Shown in pieces: positions 9,310 through 18,552 of a stretch of 42,463 bases of DNA. The translations under genes were made by a program, and so were the position numbers. Position 1 is the stretch's first letter. Every line of letters begins with the position of its first letter. The stretch is from an uncultured Bacteroidia bacterium. GTDB lineage: Bacteria > Bacteroidota > Bacteroidia > Bacteroidales > Prolixibacteraceae. The stretch lies in contig CAIYPA010000183.1 in assembly GCA_903927965.1 (NCBI GenBank), forward strand, positions 1 through 42,463, written 5' to 3'. The notes beneath the pieces are model-generated. The model worked only from the letters and a program-made list of their open reading frames with translations, did not search any database and was not told the DNA's origin.

Positions 9310-10564
9310 ATTTTACTAAGTCCGCAATATCGTAAACCATCAATGCACTTCCATGCCTGATCAGCAACATTTTATTGTAAATTGACGGGTGCGCCCAGTG
9401 TGGCCCTTCGCCACCTACTACCTGAAATGTGCTGATAATATTCAAGTCGCCAGTATCGGGTTTCACCAGGGCAACATGTCCGCCTTTTTCTTCATAAAAG
9501 TACAACATGCCATCGGCCGAAATAACAGATCCTTTGGTGAACCATTCTTTCTCCCAGTTAGTTGTACCAGTTTTCCAATCAACCGAAGCCCATTTTCCCC
9601 TGGTATTGTCAATCATTGTTGAGCCATAGATTGCCCCGTTAACCAGGACCAAACCACCATGGTGCGTATCGAGGACATCGTTTTTCCATTTCAGCGAAAT
9701 CGATTTTCCATCATCGGAAATATGAAAAAGCATGCCAGGTTGTTCGTTGCCATAGGTAATAAAAATGTCACCATTGCAGAAAAGGGGCGTGTTTGCCGCT
9801 TCGCCTATCCCATTCTTTTTTATAGTATGAAACTGAATGGTATTGTAACTCCAAAGGATATCTCCATTACTTGCATCTATCCCGATAAGATCGTTGGAAG
9901 TTTGTACCAGCACGATCTTCATTCCGGCCCATTCGACCAAAGAGGATGAAGCATACGATTTGCTGCCACCCATACTTTTGCTTTTCCAAAGCAATTCACC
10001 CGTTTTTTTGTGGTAAGCAACAAGGGTAGTTTTATCGCCACCGGTCACGTATAGAGCAGCCTCGTCGGTTAAAAGTACCGACTCCACATTTCCCCAGTAC
10101 ATATTTTTACCCTCAAATTCCTTTAACGGCTCTTTTCTCCAGATTTCTTCGCCCCCGTTTGTACTCAGGCAAACCAGGTCACCCATCCCACCAATCAGGT
10201 AAATCCGGTCATTTTCGATGGTTGGGGTTCCCCGCGATTCAGGATATGTTTTAATCCACGCGTGACTGTATGTTTTTTCCCAAAGCAACTTTCCCTCCAG
10301 ATCAAAGGCTGAAACAACATCCAGTGTATCGGATTTAAGACCTGTAATATAGATTACATTTTTATAGACTATGGGCTGTGACAATCCTTTCCCGATGGTT
10401 TCAATTTTCAATTTTAATGTGGGCCCTTCGGCTGGCCATATTTTCAGTAGCCCCGTTTCGGGATAAATGCCATCGTGGGCAGGGCCCATCCACTGCGAAA
10501 TTTTGTTGTCCGGACTCAACAGATATACCAGGAATGGGATTGAAAGAAGTATGGACAGCTTCAT
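9239..10564 (-). CDS. PQQ-binding-like beta-propeller protein, 3' end altered
   Basis: The 441-residue protein has an N-terminal hydrophobic segment (residues 1-16, signal or anchor). Repeated blades of the PQQ/BamB propeller type follow, for example GDLVCLSTNGGEEIW, TLVAYHKKTGELLW and NDLIGIDASNGDILW. Such exported proteins are usually propeller scaffolds, or dehydrogenase-like without proven cofactor; no cofactor residues are assigned here. The gene overlaps the upstream DUF1080 gene by 4 bases (ATGA), so the two are translationally coupled. The normal family-like end appears to be MVYDIADLVK. The last 23 or so residues (from SRCEPTAMKSR) are an out-of-frame reading of the hicB relic, so the original stop has been lost and a short foreign tail added. 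The propeller itself looks complete. Confidence 0.8.
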   Translation of the reverse strand: MKLSILLSIPFLVYLLSPDNKISQWMGPAHDGIYPETGLLKIWPAEGPTLKLKIETIGKGLSQPIVYKNVIYITGLKSDTLDVVSAFDLEGKLLWEKTYSHAWIKTYPESRGTPTIENDRIYLIGGMGDLVCLSTNGGEEIWRKEPLKEFEGKNMYWGNVESVLLTDEAALYVTGGDKTTLVAYHKKTGELLWKSKSMGGSKSYASSSLVEWAGMKIVLVQTSNDLIGIDASNGDILWSYNTIQFHTIKKNGIGEAANTPLFCNGDIFITYGNEQPGMLFHISDDGKSISLKWKNDVLDTHHGGLVLVNGAIYGSTMIDNTRGKWASVDWKTGTTNWEKEWFTKGSVISADGMLYFYEEKGGHVALVKPDTGDLNIISTFQVVGGEGPHWAHPSIYNKMLLIRHGSALMVYDIADLVKSRCEPTAMKSRLYCKSCMRLKLK

Positions 10565-11280
10565 TTCAATGCTTTGATGAGGATATTCCGATACTCCATT
10601 TTTCCGCGATCGGCTTCTAGTCCAATCGGACCGGTGACCGGAATTTTGAGCGCGTCTTCGAGTAATTCCCCGTTACAGGTGCAATGGGCGATGTTGTCCT
10701 TTACAACAACCTCAATTTTATTCCAATCCTGGGGTTTATAGTTCTTAAGGGATTTGTATGGACCTGCTACAAGGTAATCGCGGCATTGCAATTGTGTCCC
10801 CCGCAAGAAAATGCCACTATCAGCATTCACCCCTGCACGGAATTCTAAAGTAAAAGAGAAATCGCCCTTGTAGTCCATTGTTGTCCAAATAGTTGCAAAA
10901 TGCGGACCTTTAGCCGCGTCCCAAGGATTTACTGTAAGAACGCCATCACGCCCGGTAAAGCGACCATCTTTTGACTCATTTTTACCATCGAACTTCTCAA
11001 AAAGGGTTTCCTCCCCTTTCCTGGTGCGGTAACACCAACCTGTTAAATCTTTGCCATTGAACGGGCTCTTAAACCTGGTGGTCAGGCGAGCAATTTTTTT
11101 TCCTGCCAAAGGAAATAACGTAGTCTCTGTTTTACTAAGCAAATCCGCTGGTTTAGGAAAATCAACCGGATTAATTTCAATGGGCCCGAGATGTCCAAAT
11201 CCTACAGCCTTACATAGATTTTCTGTGGGGATCAACAGCAATATCAAAACCATGTATCGAAGATTGCGCAGGTATTTCAT
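10561..11280 (-). CDS. DUF1080 (3-keto-disaccharide hydrolase-type) protein
   Basis: The C-terminal 190 residues have the DUF1080 pattern: FNGKDLTGW, a DGVLTV segment, the DFSFTLEFRAGVNADSGIFLRG core, and the closing PIGLEADRGKMEYRNILIK. DUF1080 is a LamG-like lectin/hydrolase fold; characterised members act on 3-keto glycosides outside the cytoplasm. The start at 11280 is preferred because MKYLRNLRYMVLILLLIP gives a clean signal peptide. The longer frame to 11358 would also place its start upstream of the probable transcription start set by the promoter at 11338-11366. Its stop overlaps the propeller gene start. The enzyme activity is inferred from the family; substrate unknown. Confidence 0.8.
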   Translation of the reverse strand: MKYLRNLRYMVLILLLIPTENLCKAVGFGHLGPIEINPVDFPKPADLLSKTETTLFPLAGKKIARLTTRFKSPFNGKDLTGWCYRTRKGEETLFEKFDGKNESKDGRFTGRDGVLTVNPWDAAKGPHFATIWTTMDYKGDFSFTLEFRAGVNADSGIFLRGTQLQCRDYLVAGPYKSLKNYKPQDWNKIEVVVKDNIAHCTCNGELLEDALKIPVTGPIGLEADRGKMEYRNILIKALK

Positions 11281-11337
11281 TTCAAACTTGGGCATGTGAT
11301 TGAGCTTAAATTGTGAGTTAATGTGAAGTTTCCGGGA

Positions 11338-11366
11338 CAAAAATAGCGGAATATTCAAAGGGACAA
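11338..11366 (-). promoter_or_regulatory. Promoter of the DUF1080-PQQ operon
   Basis: On the minus strand TTG (complement of 11364-11366) is followed after 18 bases by TATTTTTG (complement of 11338-11345), an exact TAnnTTTG element with near-ideal spacing. Transcription would begin around 11330, downstream of 11358, which decides the start codon of the DUF1080 gene in favour of 11280. Confidence 0.55.
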
Positions 11367-11392
11367 CCGTTAATCAAATAAAAGTTTTTACT

Positions 11393-11770
11393 TCAGTTTC
11401 TGGATTTGATTCTTAAAATATGCACCAACAAACAAATCCAGCCAGCAACCAATGATAAACCTCCTATCGGGACAATCATCCCAAGTGCCTTTATTCCTGT
11501 GATCGCCAATAAATACAGAAACCCTGAAAAGATTGCAGTGCCGGCTATGAAAAGACAACCGGACCATTTTAGTAGCCTGGAGTGGTGTTGACTCCCCAGA
11601 ATTCCTACTGCCAATAGTGCAAACGTATGATAAAATTGATATTGAACAGCTGTTTTGAATACCTCAAGCATCTCAGGGGTAATCATATGTTTGAGCAGGT
11701 GAGCACCAAAGGCTCCAAGCAGTACAGCCAAGGCCCCACTTATGGCCGCTATAGCTAAAAATAATCTCAT
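11393..11770 (-). CDS. DUF423 family small membrane protein
   Basis: The 125-residue protein has four hydrophobic segments and the DUF423 hallmarks: GAFGAHLLK near residues 19-27 and TAVQYQFYHTFALL near 40-53. The family (YgdD in E. coli) sits in the inner membrane and has no established function. It lies downstream of the RND efflux operon on the same strand but is separated from it by a strong terminator, so it is probably transcribed on its own. Length is normal for the family. Confidence 0.85.
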   Translation of the reverse strand: MRLFLAIAAISGALAVLLGAFGAHLLKHMITPEMLEVFKTAVQYQFYHTFALLAVGILGSQHHSRLLKWSGCLFIAGTAIFSGFLYLLAITGIKALGMIVPIGGLSLVAGWICLLVHILRIKSRN

Positions 11771-11808
11771 ACTATTCGATTTTGATTCAATATGTAACTA
11801 CAAATAAA

Positions 11809-11836
11809 GGGGTAAGATGGTTGATCATCTTACCCC
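11809..11836 (-). terminator. Intrinsic terminator of the RND operon
   Basis: GGGGTAAGATG and CATCTTACCCC form a perfect 11-bp stem with a 6-base loop. On the minus strand it is followed by TTTATTTGT. It lies 59 bases past the stop of the outer membrane factor gene. A short A/T tract on the other side may make it partly bidirectional. Confidence 0.8.
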
Positions 11837-11895
11837 TTAAAAATCGGATTTGTTGCTAATGGAATTTCCGAGACCATTGATCTGCAGATTGAATC

Positions 11896-13329
11896 TTATT
11901 GCCAACCGCCCCCCAATGCTTTGTAAACATTGGTTACCGAATTGAACTGTTGTTTCTTAGCTTCGATCAACTCCAACTTGGCCCCTAAGGCATCGCGCTG
12001 AGCCATCAAAACCTCCAAATAGTTTGCCCTGGCAGATTTAAACAGGTCGATTGATACTTCAACGGCTTTGGCCAGTGCTGCGGCTTCTTTGGATTTCAAG
12101 TTGAAGGTCTGTTCCGAATGCCTGATGTTCGACAGCTCGTTTGACACTTCAACGAATCCATTTAGGATCGTTCTCTGGTAGCTAAACAATGCCTCCAGCT
12201 GGTAGGCATTTGCCGTATTAAACTCAGCTTTCACAGCACTTCTGTTAACCAATGGTACCGCCAGATCACCGATTACAGAATAGATGAGAGACTGTGGTGA
12301 TGTAAACAGATAGGAAGTTTTAAATGCCTGGAATCCAAGGGATCCGGTAAGGTTCAGCGAAGGATAAAACGCTGCCTGTGCAGCCTTTACATCACACTTG
12401 GTGGCCAATAACTCCTGTTCTGCCTGTTTGATATCGGGTCTGTTGTGCAACAGTTGAGCCGGAATGCCGATGTTGATTGAATTGGGTATCTGTGCTGTAA
12501 AAGTGGCCTGATCGCGAACAATCTTTTGTGGGAACCGGCCAAGAAGGGCATTCAACTTGTTTTCATTCTCGGCTATTTGCTGAAGCAAATCAAGCTCCTG
12601 GCTTTGCGAATGATAGAGCTGTGCCTCGAACTGTTTTACCGCCAATTCATTGGCTACTGCAGCTTCTTTCTGAATTTTGACGATTTCAAGGCCATTTTTC
12701 TGCAGTTGGATGGTCTGTCTGATGAGTTCCAACTCGCTATCCAGTGCCAATAATTCATAATAGGTATTGGCCACTTCCGCAACCAGATTGGTAATTACAA
12801 AGTTTTTCCCCTCGATACTCCCCAGGTATCTGGCAACAGCTGCTTTTTTGGAGTTGCGGAGTTTTCCCCAGATATCGGCTTCCCAACTCGTTTGCAAACC
12901 CAGCATATAATCATTGAGCGGACTGGGAACAAGTCTTCCGGGGGTAATGTCTGCAGAGGCATCACCGGCACCCTCCGAAGTATAATGGCCAACCTTGGTG
13001 GTTCCTGCAGATCCTACCCCGGCAAGGGTTGGGAGCATTTGTCCGTTCTTGAGCCGCACATTGTTTTTTGCCACCTCAATCTCCTGAAATGTCACCATCA
13101 GATCGAAGTTCTTGCTGATGGCTGTATCTATCAGGGAAATGAGGTTTTGATCCTTAAAAAAATCGCGCCACTTTACCTGTGCCGAATTTATGGTGTCCTT
13201 TTGGTCGGTATAAGACTGAGGGATAACCTGGCTATTTGTACCTTGCACCCCGGACGGGGTTTTACAACTGCTAAAAAAAATGCAGACTAATAAAATCCCC
13301 AGGGGGCTCCATGTTTTGATTCTCCTCAT
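11896..13329 (-). CDS. Efflux outer membrane factor, TolC/NodT type lipoprotein
   Basis: The 477-residue protein begins with a lipoprotein signal (SPLGILLVCIFFSSCKTP; acylated Cys near residue 22) and contains the two-fold repeated helical-hairpin and beta-barrel layout of NodT-type outer membrane factors. Family stretches seen are QTSWEADIWGKLRN near 145, LLHNRPDIKQAEQEL near 297 and a final VYKALGGGWQ, which is the usual end of this family. It forms the outer membrane exit duct for the RND pump encoded immediately upstream (4-base gap). It is the last gene of the adaptor-pump-duct operon. Nothing unusual is seen in it. Confidence 0.93.
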   Translation of the reverse strand: MRRIKTWSPLGILLVCIFFSSCKTPSGVQGTNSQVIPQSYTDQKDTINSAQVKWRDFFKDQNLISLIDTAISKNFDLMVTFQEIEVAKNNVRLKNGQMLPTLAGVGSAGTTKVGHYTSEGAGDASADITPGRLVPSPLNDYMLGLQTSWEADIWGKLRNSKKAAVARYLGSIEGKNFVITNLVAEVANTYYELLALDSELELIRQTIQLQKNGLEIVKIQKEAAVANELAVKQFEAQLYHSQSQELDLLQQIAENENKLNALLGRFPQKIVRDQATFTAQIPNSINIGIPAQLLHNRPDIKQAEQELLATKCDVKAAQAAFYPSLNLTGSLGFQAFKTSYLFTSPQSLIYSVIGDLAVPLVNRSAVKAEFNTANAYQLEALFSYQRTILNGFVEVSNELSNIRHSEQTFNLKSKEAAALAKAVEVSIDLFKSARANYLEVLMAQRDALGAKLELIEAKKQQFNSVTNVYKALGGGWQ

Positions 13330-13333
13330 TGTA

Positions 13334-16300
13334 TTATTTTTCTTCAGTTAAAGGGCTCTCGTCTTCGTCTTCAACAATCGGATGTTTCTCAGAAATAGTT
13401 CCGAATATGTAGTATAATCCAGGCACAATAAGTACCCCAAATACAGTTCCAAACAACATTCCACCGGCTGCTGCAGCTCCAATGGTCCTATTGCCAATCG
13501 AGCCGGGTCCTGTTGCAATGACCAAGGGTATTAACCCGGCAATAAAAGCAAAGGATGTCATTAAGATTGGCCGGAGCCTGACGGCACCTCCTGAAATTGC
13601 TGCTTCGAAGACCGATTGTCCTGCACTGTGTTTTTGTACGGCAAACTCGACAATCAAAACGGCATTTTTGCCCAAAAGTCCAATCAACATCACCATCGCC
13701 ACCTGCGCATAAATATTGTTTTCAAGACCCAGGATCGACAGAAAGAAAAATGCTCCAAAAATACCGGTGGGTAAAGAGAGGATGATTGGAAGTGGCAAGA
13801 TAAAACTTTCGTATTGTGCGGCTAAGAGCAGATACACGAAGGTCATACATATCAAGAAGATATAAATTGCCTCGTTTCCTCTGCCCACTTCATCTTTGGA
13901 TATTCCGGCCCAGTCGATGGCAAAACCACGGGGCAATTTCTCTTTGGCTACCGCAATAATCGCATCAATGGCACTTCCGCTACTGTAACCTGGAGCAGCA
14001 CCGCCACTGATCTCAGAGGAATTGTACAGGTTATGTCTGGTAATCTCTTCGAGACCATATACCTTCTCAACTGTCATAAAGGCAGAGTAAGGGACCATTT
14101 CACCCCGTTCGTTTTTCACATACAATTTCAGGATGTCTTGTGGTTGAGCCCTGTATTGGGGCAAAGCTTGCACCATCACCTTGTATTGATGATCAAATTT
14201 TATAAAGTTAGTGGCATATTCACTCCCGATGAGGGTCGAAAGGTTACTCATCGCATTGTCAATCGTTACCCCTTTCTGCATGGCTTTGTCGTTGTCAACA
14301 TGCAACATATATTGTGGAAAGCTGGCATCATAAAAGGTAAATGCGGAGGTCAGCTCCGGTCTCTTATTCAACTCATTGGTGAACTGCTTGCTCACCGTCT
14401 CCATTTTCTTGTAATCACCACTTCCCGTTACATCCAAAAGCCGTAGCTCAAAACCTCCTGCGGCCCCATAGCCCGGTACTGCCGGTGGTGGGAAGAATTC
14501 AATGGTTGCTCCTTTGATGTTTTTGGTCTTCTCACCCAACTCTTTCATCACCTCTTCAACCGAATGTTTCCGTTCTCCCCAACTCTTCAGGTTAATCAGG
14601 CAGGTTCCTGAACAGGCTTCTGTTCCTTCCGAAAGAATTTCAAATCCGGCTATTGTCGAAACGGACTGAATATCCTCTAACCCATTGGCCACTTTTTGAA
14701 TTTCTCCAAGGACAGCATCGGTTCGCTCTATGGTCGAGCCCGCAGGTGTCAGGATAATCGCATAAAATACCCCCTGATCCTCATTAGGTATAAACCCTGA
14801 AGGAATTTTGAAACTTAAACCCCAGGTGGCCAGGCAGAAGACCAACAAGGCAATCACGGTAAGTACTCTTCGGTTTACGATGGCAGACAACACCGATTTA
14901 TAGCTTCCTTGAAGCCGGTTAAACCGTTGGTTAAACCGCTCCAATTGCAACGTCAGCCAACTTTCATTTCCCTTAAAACTATGCTTGTCTTTTAGAATGG
15001 CTGCACACAAAGCCGGAGTCAAGGTTAAAGCGACAACTCCTGATAAAATGATGGAGGTCACCATTGTGATGGAGAACTGCCGATAGAAGACTCCAACCGG
15101 ACCCGACATAAAGGAAACCGGTATAAATACTGCCGCCATGACCAGTGTAATGGCGATAATCGCCCCGCTGATTTCTGACATCGCGACTTCAGTAGCGTGT
15201 TTAGGCCCGAGGTTTTTTTCTTCCATCTTGGCATGTACCGCCTCAACGACAACGATTGCGTTATCAACTACGATCCCGATGGCCAATACCAAGGCAAAAA
15301 GGGTGATCAAATTTAAAGTGATACCAAAAAACTGCATAAAGAAGAATGTTCCAATCAGGGATACCGGGACGGCAATAGCCGGAATGATTGTGGAACGCCA
15401 ATCGCCCAGGAACACAAACACTACCAGGCTTACCAGGATAAATGCTTCAATAAGGGTGTGAATAACCTTCTCCATGGATGCATCAAGGAATTTCGATACA
15501 TCATAACTGATCTCATAATCCATCCCCTTTGGAAAAGAGGCTTCCTTTATTTCGGACATCCTTTCCTTGATCTTGCTGATTACGGCACTTGCATTGCTTC
15601 CATAGGATTGTTTGATCATGATGGAAGCCGATGGTTTTCCATTCAATTTGGAATAAAGATCGTAATAGGTACTCCCAAATTCAACATCGGCCACATCCTT
15701 GATCCGAATGATTTGTCCATCAGGACTGGATCTCAGTATGATATTCTTGTACCCTTCTTCGTTGCTGAATTTTCCGGGATATTTAAAGACATATTCATAG
15801 GTCTGGGATTTCTTTCCGGAACTTTCGCCCGTCTTTCCAGGTGCCGCTTCAAGGTTTTGTTCATCCAGGGCCTTTAGGACCTCATCCGCTGAGATTGAAT
15901 AGGCCAACATCCGATCCGGTTTCAGCCAAATTCTCATGGCATATTCCCGGTCTCCAAGAATATCGGCAAAGCCCACACCATCAATTCGTTTGATATCTTC
16001 CAGAATATTAATATCGGCAAAATTGTAAAGGAATTTAATATCTAAATCAGGGTCTTTGCTGTAAACGTTAACATACATCAACATATTTGACTCTTCCCGC
16101 GTGATCTTGACCCCCTCTTTTACGACTTCCGGAGGCAACTTGTTGAGTACAGCGGCTACCCGATTTTGAACATTAACTGCAGCGATATTCGGATCTGTGC
16201 CCAATTCAAAAACGACCTGAATAGAGCAAACTCCATCGTTTCCGGCGTCCGAAGCAATGTATTTCATACCTGAAACCCCATTGATAGCCCGCTCCAGGGG

Positions 16301-16489
16301 AATGACAACCGCTTTGATCATAAGTTCACCATTTGCTCCGGGATATTCTGCAGCAACATTCACTTTAGGAGGGGAGATGGAGGGAAACTGAGTGACAGGC
16401 AACCTGGTAATTGCCAGTGCACCTAATAATGTAATGATCAATGAAATAACAATAGACAGTACCGGTCTATGAATGAATTTATCGAACAT
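13334..16489 (-). CDS. RND efflux pump, HAE-1/AcrB type
   Basis: The 1051-residue protein has the full AcrB architecture: N-terminal FIHRPVLSIVISL, 12 membrane segments in two groups of six, two large periplasmic loops, and the proton-relay pair in GIVVDNAIVVVEAVHAKME near residue 405. The second half carries the FGAFFFL, LIGLLGKNAVLIVEFA and GTVFGVLIVPGLYY signatures. It is a proton-driven inner membrane drug or solute exporter and works as a trimer with the adaptor and outer membrane factor of the same operon. The sequence points to the multidrug branch rather than the metal branch, but the substrate cannot be deduced. It is complete, with an acidic C-terminal tail. Confidence 0.95.
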   Translation of the reverse strand: MFDKFIHRPVLSIVISLIITLLGALAITRLPVTQFPSISPPKVNVAAEYPGANGELMIKAVVIPLERAINGVSGMKYIASDAGNDGVCSIQVVFELGTDPNIAAVNVQNRVAAVLNKLPPEVVKEGVKITREESNMLMYVNVYSKDPDLDIKFLYNFADINILEDIKRIDGVGFADILGDREYAMRIWLKPDRMLAYSISADEVLKALDEQNLEAAPGKTGESSGKKSQTYEYVFKYPGKFSNEEGYKNIILRSSPDGQIIRIKDVADVEFGSTYYDLYSKLNGKPSASIMIKQSYGSNASAVISKIKERMSEIKEASFPKGMDYEISYDVSKFLDASMEKVIHTLIEAFILVSLVVFVFLGDWRSTIIPAIAVPVSLIGTFFFMQFFGITLNLITLFALVLAIGIVVDNAIVVVEAVHAKMEEKNLGPKHATEVAMSEISGAIIAITLVMAAVFIPVSFMSGPVGVFYRQFSITMVTSIILSGVVALTLTPALCAAILKDKHSFKGNESWLTLQLERFNQRFNRLQGSYKSVLSAIVNRRVLTVIALLVFCLATWGLSFKIPSGFIPNEDQGVFYAIILTPAGSTIERTDAVLGEIQKVANGLEDIQSVSTIAGFEILSEGTEACSGTCLINLKSWGERKHSVEEVMKELGEKTKNIKGATIEFFPPPAVPGYGAAGGFELRLLDVTGSGDYKKMETVSKQFTNELNKRPELTSAFTFYDASFPQYMLHVDNDKAMQKGVTIDNAMSNLSTLIGSEYATNFIKFDHQYKVMVQALPQYRAQPQDILKLYVKNERGEMVPYSAFMTVEKVYGLEEITRHNLYNSSEISGGAAPGYSSGSAIDAIIAVAKEKLPRGFAIDWAGISKDEVGRGNEAIYIFLICMTFVYLLLAAQYESFILPLPIILSLPTGIFGAFFFLSILGLENNIYAQVAMVMLIGLLGKNAVLIVEFAVQKHSAGQSVFEAAISGGAVRLRPILMTSFAFIAGLIPLVIATGPGSIGNRTIGAAAAGGMLFGTVFGVLIVPGLYYIFGTISEKHPIVEDEDESPLTEEK

Positions 16490-16518
16490 ATGATTTACCT
16501 TGAATAATAGAATAACAA

Positions 16519-17592
16519 TTAATTAGCCGCTGATGCGATGGCCTGCTTTGCCGGGATAAGGACACTTTGTATCTTTTCATCCTCCTTTACATTTTGAATT
16601 CCTTCCAGAAGAAACGTATCGCTCTCCGAAAGTCCGCTTTCAATTACATAAAGATTCGAGATTTTCTGCCTGATCGAAATATTTCTGGCTTGAACCACAT
16701 TATTTTTATCCACCACATACACATAAATTCGATCCTGCACTTCAAAGGTTGATTTCTGCGGAATAATCAAGGCGTTTTTAAGGTCAGTTTTCAGTTGAAC
16801 TTTGCCCGTTTCACCTTGTTTTAAAAGCAGATTAGGGTTTGGGAACTTTGCCCTCAAAGCAATGCTTCCCGTGTTTTTATCAAATTCACCAGCTACAGTT
16901 TCGATAATCCCGGGATAAGGATGAAGTTGATTATTGGCCAATATCAGGGAGGCAATATTTTTCCCCTTATCGATTGTCCGGGATTGATAGTTCAGGTATT
17001 CTGTTTCAGAAAAGTTAAAGTATGCAAATACTTCTTTATTATCTGAAAGTGTAGTCAACAAGGTCCCCTCATCGATCAAGCTGCCCACTTTAAATTTCAG
17101 ACGATCGATTGTCCCGCTAAAGGGGGCTGTAACTTTGGTATAAGATACATATAACTCGGCCAGACCCTCCTCCGCTTTGGCTTCCTCCAATTTAGCCTCT
17201 GCTACATCGAGTTCCGTTTGGGAAACAATATTCTTTTCCGTTAGCTTTTTGACATTTTGCATCTCAAGTTCTGCCGTCTTTCGGTTTGCTTTGGTCTTCA
17301 ATAATTCAGCTTCATATTCTTTAGGCCGGATGGTAAAAAGGATCTGGCCTGCTTTTACGAGCTGCCCTTCATCGGCATGAATGGACTCAATGTATCCTTT
17401 TACCTTTGCGCGGATCTCGATATTCTGAAGTGATTGGATCTCAGCTACATATTCTTTTGTGAAAGAGGTATCAATAACCAGCGGTGTTGTGACGGGATAT
17501 TTTCCGGCCTCACTTTTTTGCTCCTGTTTGGAATGGCAAGCCGAGATGCTTACAAACATGATGAGGCATAACTGTAAAACTATTCGATTCAT
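16519..17592 (-). CDS. RND efflux periplasmic adaptor (MFP)
   Basis: The product is a 357-residue membrane fusion lipoprotein. The start at 17592 gives MNRIVLQLCLIMFVSISAC with a lipobox ending at Cys19; the longer frame to 17667 overlaps the promoter at 17655-17681 and is rejected. It has the lipoyl half-motifs (VKGYIESIHADEGQLVKAGQ and YTKVTAPFSGTIDRL), a helical hairpin between them (about residues 90-135), then beta-barrel and membrane-proximal domains. It links the pump to the outer membrane factor. It is first in the operon, 29 bases before the pump gene. No local regulator gene of the TetR or two-component type lies beside it. Confidence 0.93.
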   Translation of the reverse strand: MNRIVLQLCLIMFVSISACHSKQEQKSEAGKYPVTTPLVIDTSFTKEYVAEIQSLQNIEIRAKVKGYIESIHADEGQLVKAGQILFTIRPKEYEAELLKTKANRKTAELEMQNVKKLTEKNIVSQTELDVAEAKLEEAKAEEGLAELYVSYTKVTAPFSGTIDRLKFKVGSLIDEGTLLTTLSDNKEVFAYFNFSETEYLNYQSRTIDKGKNIASLILANNQLHPYPGIIETVAGEFDKNTGSIALRAKFPNPNLLLKQGETGKVQLKTDLKNALIIPQKSTFEVQDRIYVYVVDKNNVVQARNISIRQKISNLYVIESGLSESDTFLLEGIQNVKEDEKIQSVLIPAKQAIASAAN

Positions 17593-17654
17593 TTGATTAT
17601 AATTTGATTTAAAAGGCCAATGTAATGGAGAAAAGTACCTTTTTCCCTTGACGC

Positions 17655-17681
17655 CAAAGATATTCATATATTTAGATACAA
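17655..17681 (-). promoter_or_regulatory. Probable promoter of the RND operon
   Basis: TATCTTTG (complement of 17655-17662) matches TAnnTTTG exactly, with TTG (complement of 17679-17681) 16 bases upstream. It lies about 63 bases before the preferred adaptor start codon. The rest of 17682-17928 shows no gene and no clear operator. Confidence 0.45.
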
Positions 17682-17928
17682 GGAAATATTTAACATTTTT
17701 TCAATCCCATTTCAAATTATTAAGATCAACATAAACTTATAAAGTATTGATATATTTATGATTACAGTTGGCTTCAAGATTGTCAATGCAGATGGCCAAC
17801 ATTTAATTAAGACTGTATTACACGTATCCCATGGATTCCATCTATGGCTATTCAAATTCGATCCCATTGGAATCAATGGGCAAGAAGGTTTTAAACAAAA
17901 GATTTTTCTTTAACCTTATCTTCTACCG

Positions 17929-18123
17929 TTAAAATAATCTTTCCCCCAAAATGGCTTCAATTTTGGACAAAGTTTTTATGGTGAAGTTGTGAGTTCCTGT
18001 CATACATTTACTTATCTCGCTTTCGCCTTTAACTAATAATCTAGCCAGGTCTTTTTGCTCTTTGTTAATCGGATAATCGACGATCAAGGTTTCAAGTCCA
18101 TTTTCGTGCGTGTTGGTAGGCAT
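17929..18123 (-). pseudogene. Truncated XRE-type helix-turn-helix fragment
   Basis: The 64-residue frame ends in the recognition-helix part of an XRE-family DNA-binding domain: QKDLARLL, GESEISKCMTGTHNFTIKTL, SKIEAILGERLF. This pattern is common in antitoxin-like regulators, where the Cys shown here is usually Trp. Only the later HTH helices are present. The preceding 20 or so residues do not form the expected first helices, and nothing follows the HTH. It is either a decayed antitoxin gene or a very small regulator. Three 11-bp direct repeats lie 46-78 bases upstream. No toxin gene accompanies it. Confidence 0.5.
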
Positions 18124-18168
18124 GGTTTGTTATTTTAAAGGTATTCGAAATGTATTTTAAGGTTCAAA

Positions 18169-18201
18169 AAGTAACTAGCAAGTAACTAGCAAGTAACTAG
18201 G
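18169..18201. repeat. Three 11-bp direct repeats (AAGTAACTAGC)
   Basis: AAGTAACTAGC occurs at 18169-18179 and 18180-18190, and with one change (final G) at 18191-18201. A partial GAGTAACTTGC lies at 18213-18223. One repeat per helical turn beside a HTH gene start looks like an operator or iteron array. It could also be simple tandem duplication. Confidence 0.6.
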
Positions 18202-18230
18202 AAATAAAAAATGAGTAACTTGCAAATGGT

Positions 18231-18478
18231 TTATTCTTCGCTCGGTTCAATAATTTCCCTTCCTGATTTTGAGAGTACATATTGCTGACCTCGAACATCT
18301 GATTTCCAGGGCTTTGTAAAGATTATCCTTTTAGCTTCAATTAAAGGCTGAATATATTTGAAGCAGTTTTATGTTTGGTTGCTTTGGCCTAAAAATGTCA
18401 ATATTTCTTCACGACTTTTGGAAGTTTTAAAAAATTCCAGCGTAGCTATTTGCCTTTTTGATTTTAATTGAATATTCC
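18231..18478 (-). pseudogene. C-terminal relic of an AlbA_2/ATPase-type protein
   Basis: The minus strand reads RQIATLEFFKTSKSREEIL, FLGQSNQT, then an in-frame TAA, then NCFKYIQPLIEAKRIIF and QQYVLSKSGREIIEPSEE, stop at 18231. This is the winged-helix C-terminus typical of AlbA_2 plus ATPase proteins (and some Fic proteins), where a PRSREEI motif and an IQPLIE.G.L motif are conserved. The internal nonsense codon and the lack of any upstream part show it is dead. It does not match the C-terminus of the intact neighbour at 19168-20916, so it comes from a different family member. Confidence 0.6.
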
Positions 18479-18552
18479 GTTTAATTTCATTACAATTTCA
18501 TGCAGTAGTTGATTATCAATTATATAATTAAGAATTCAATTTAAATCTATAA

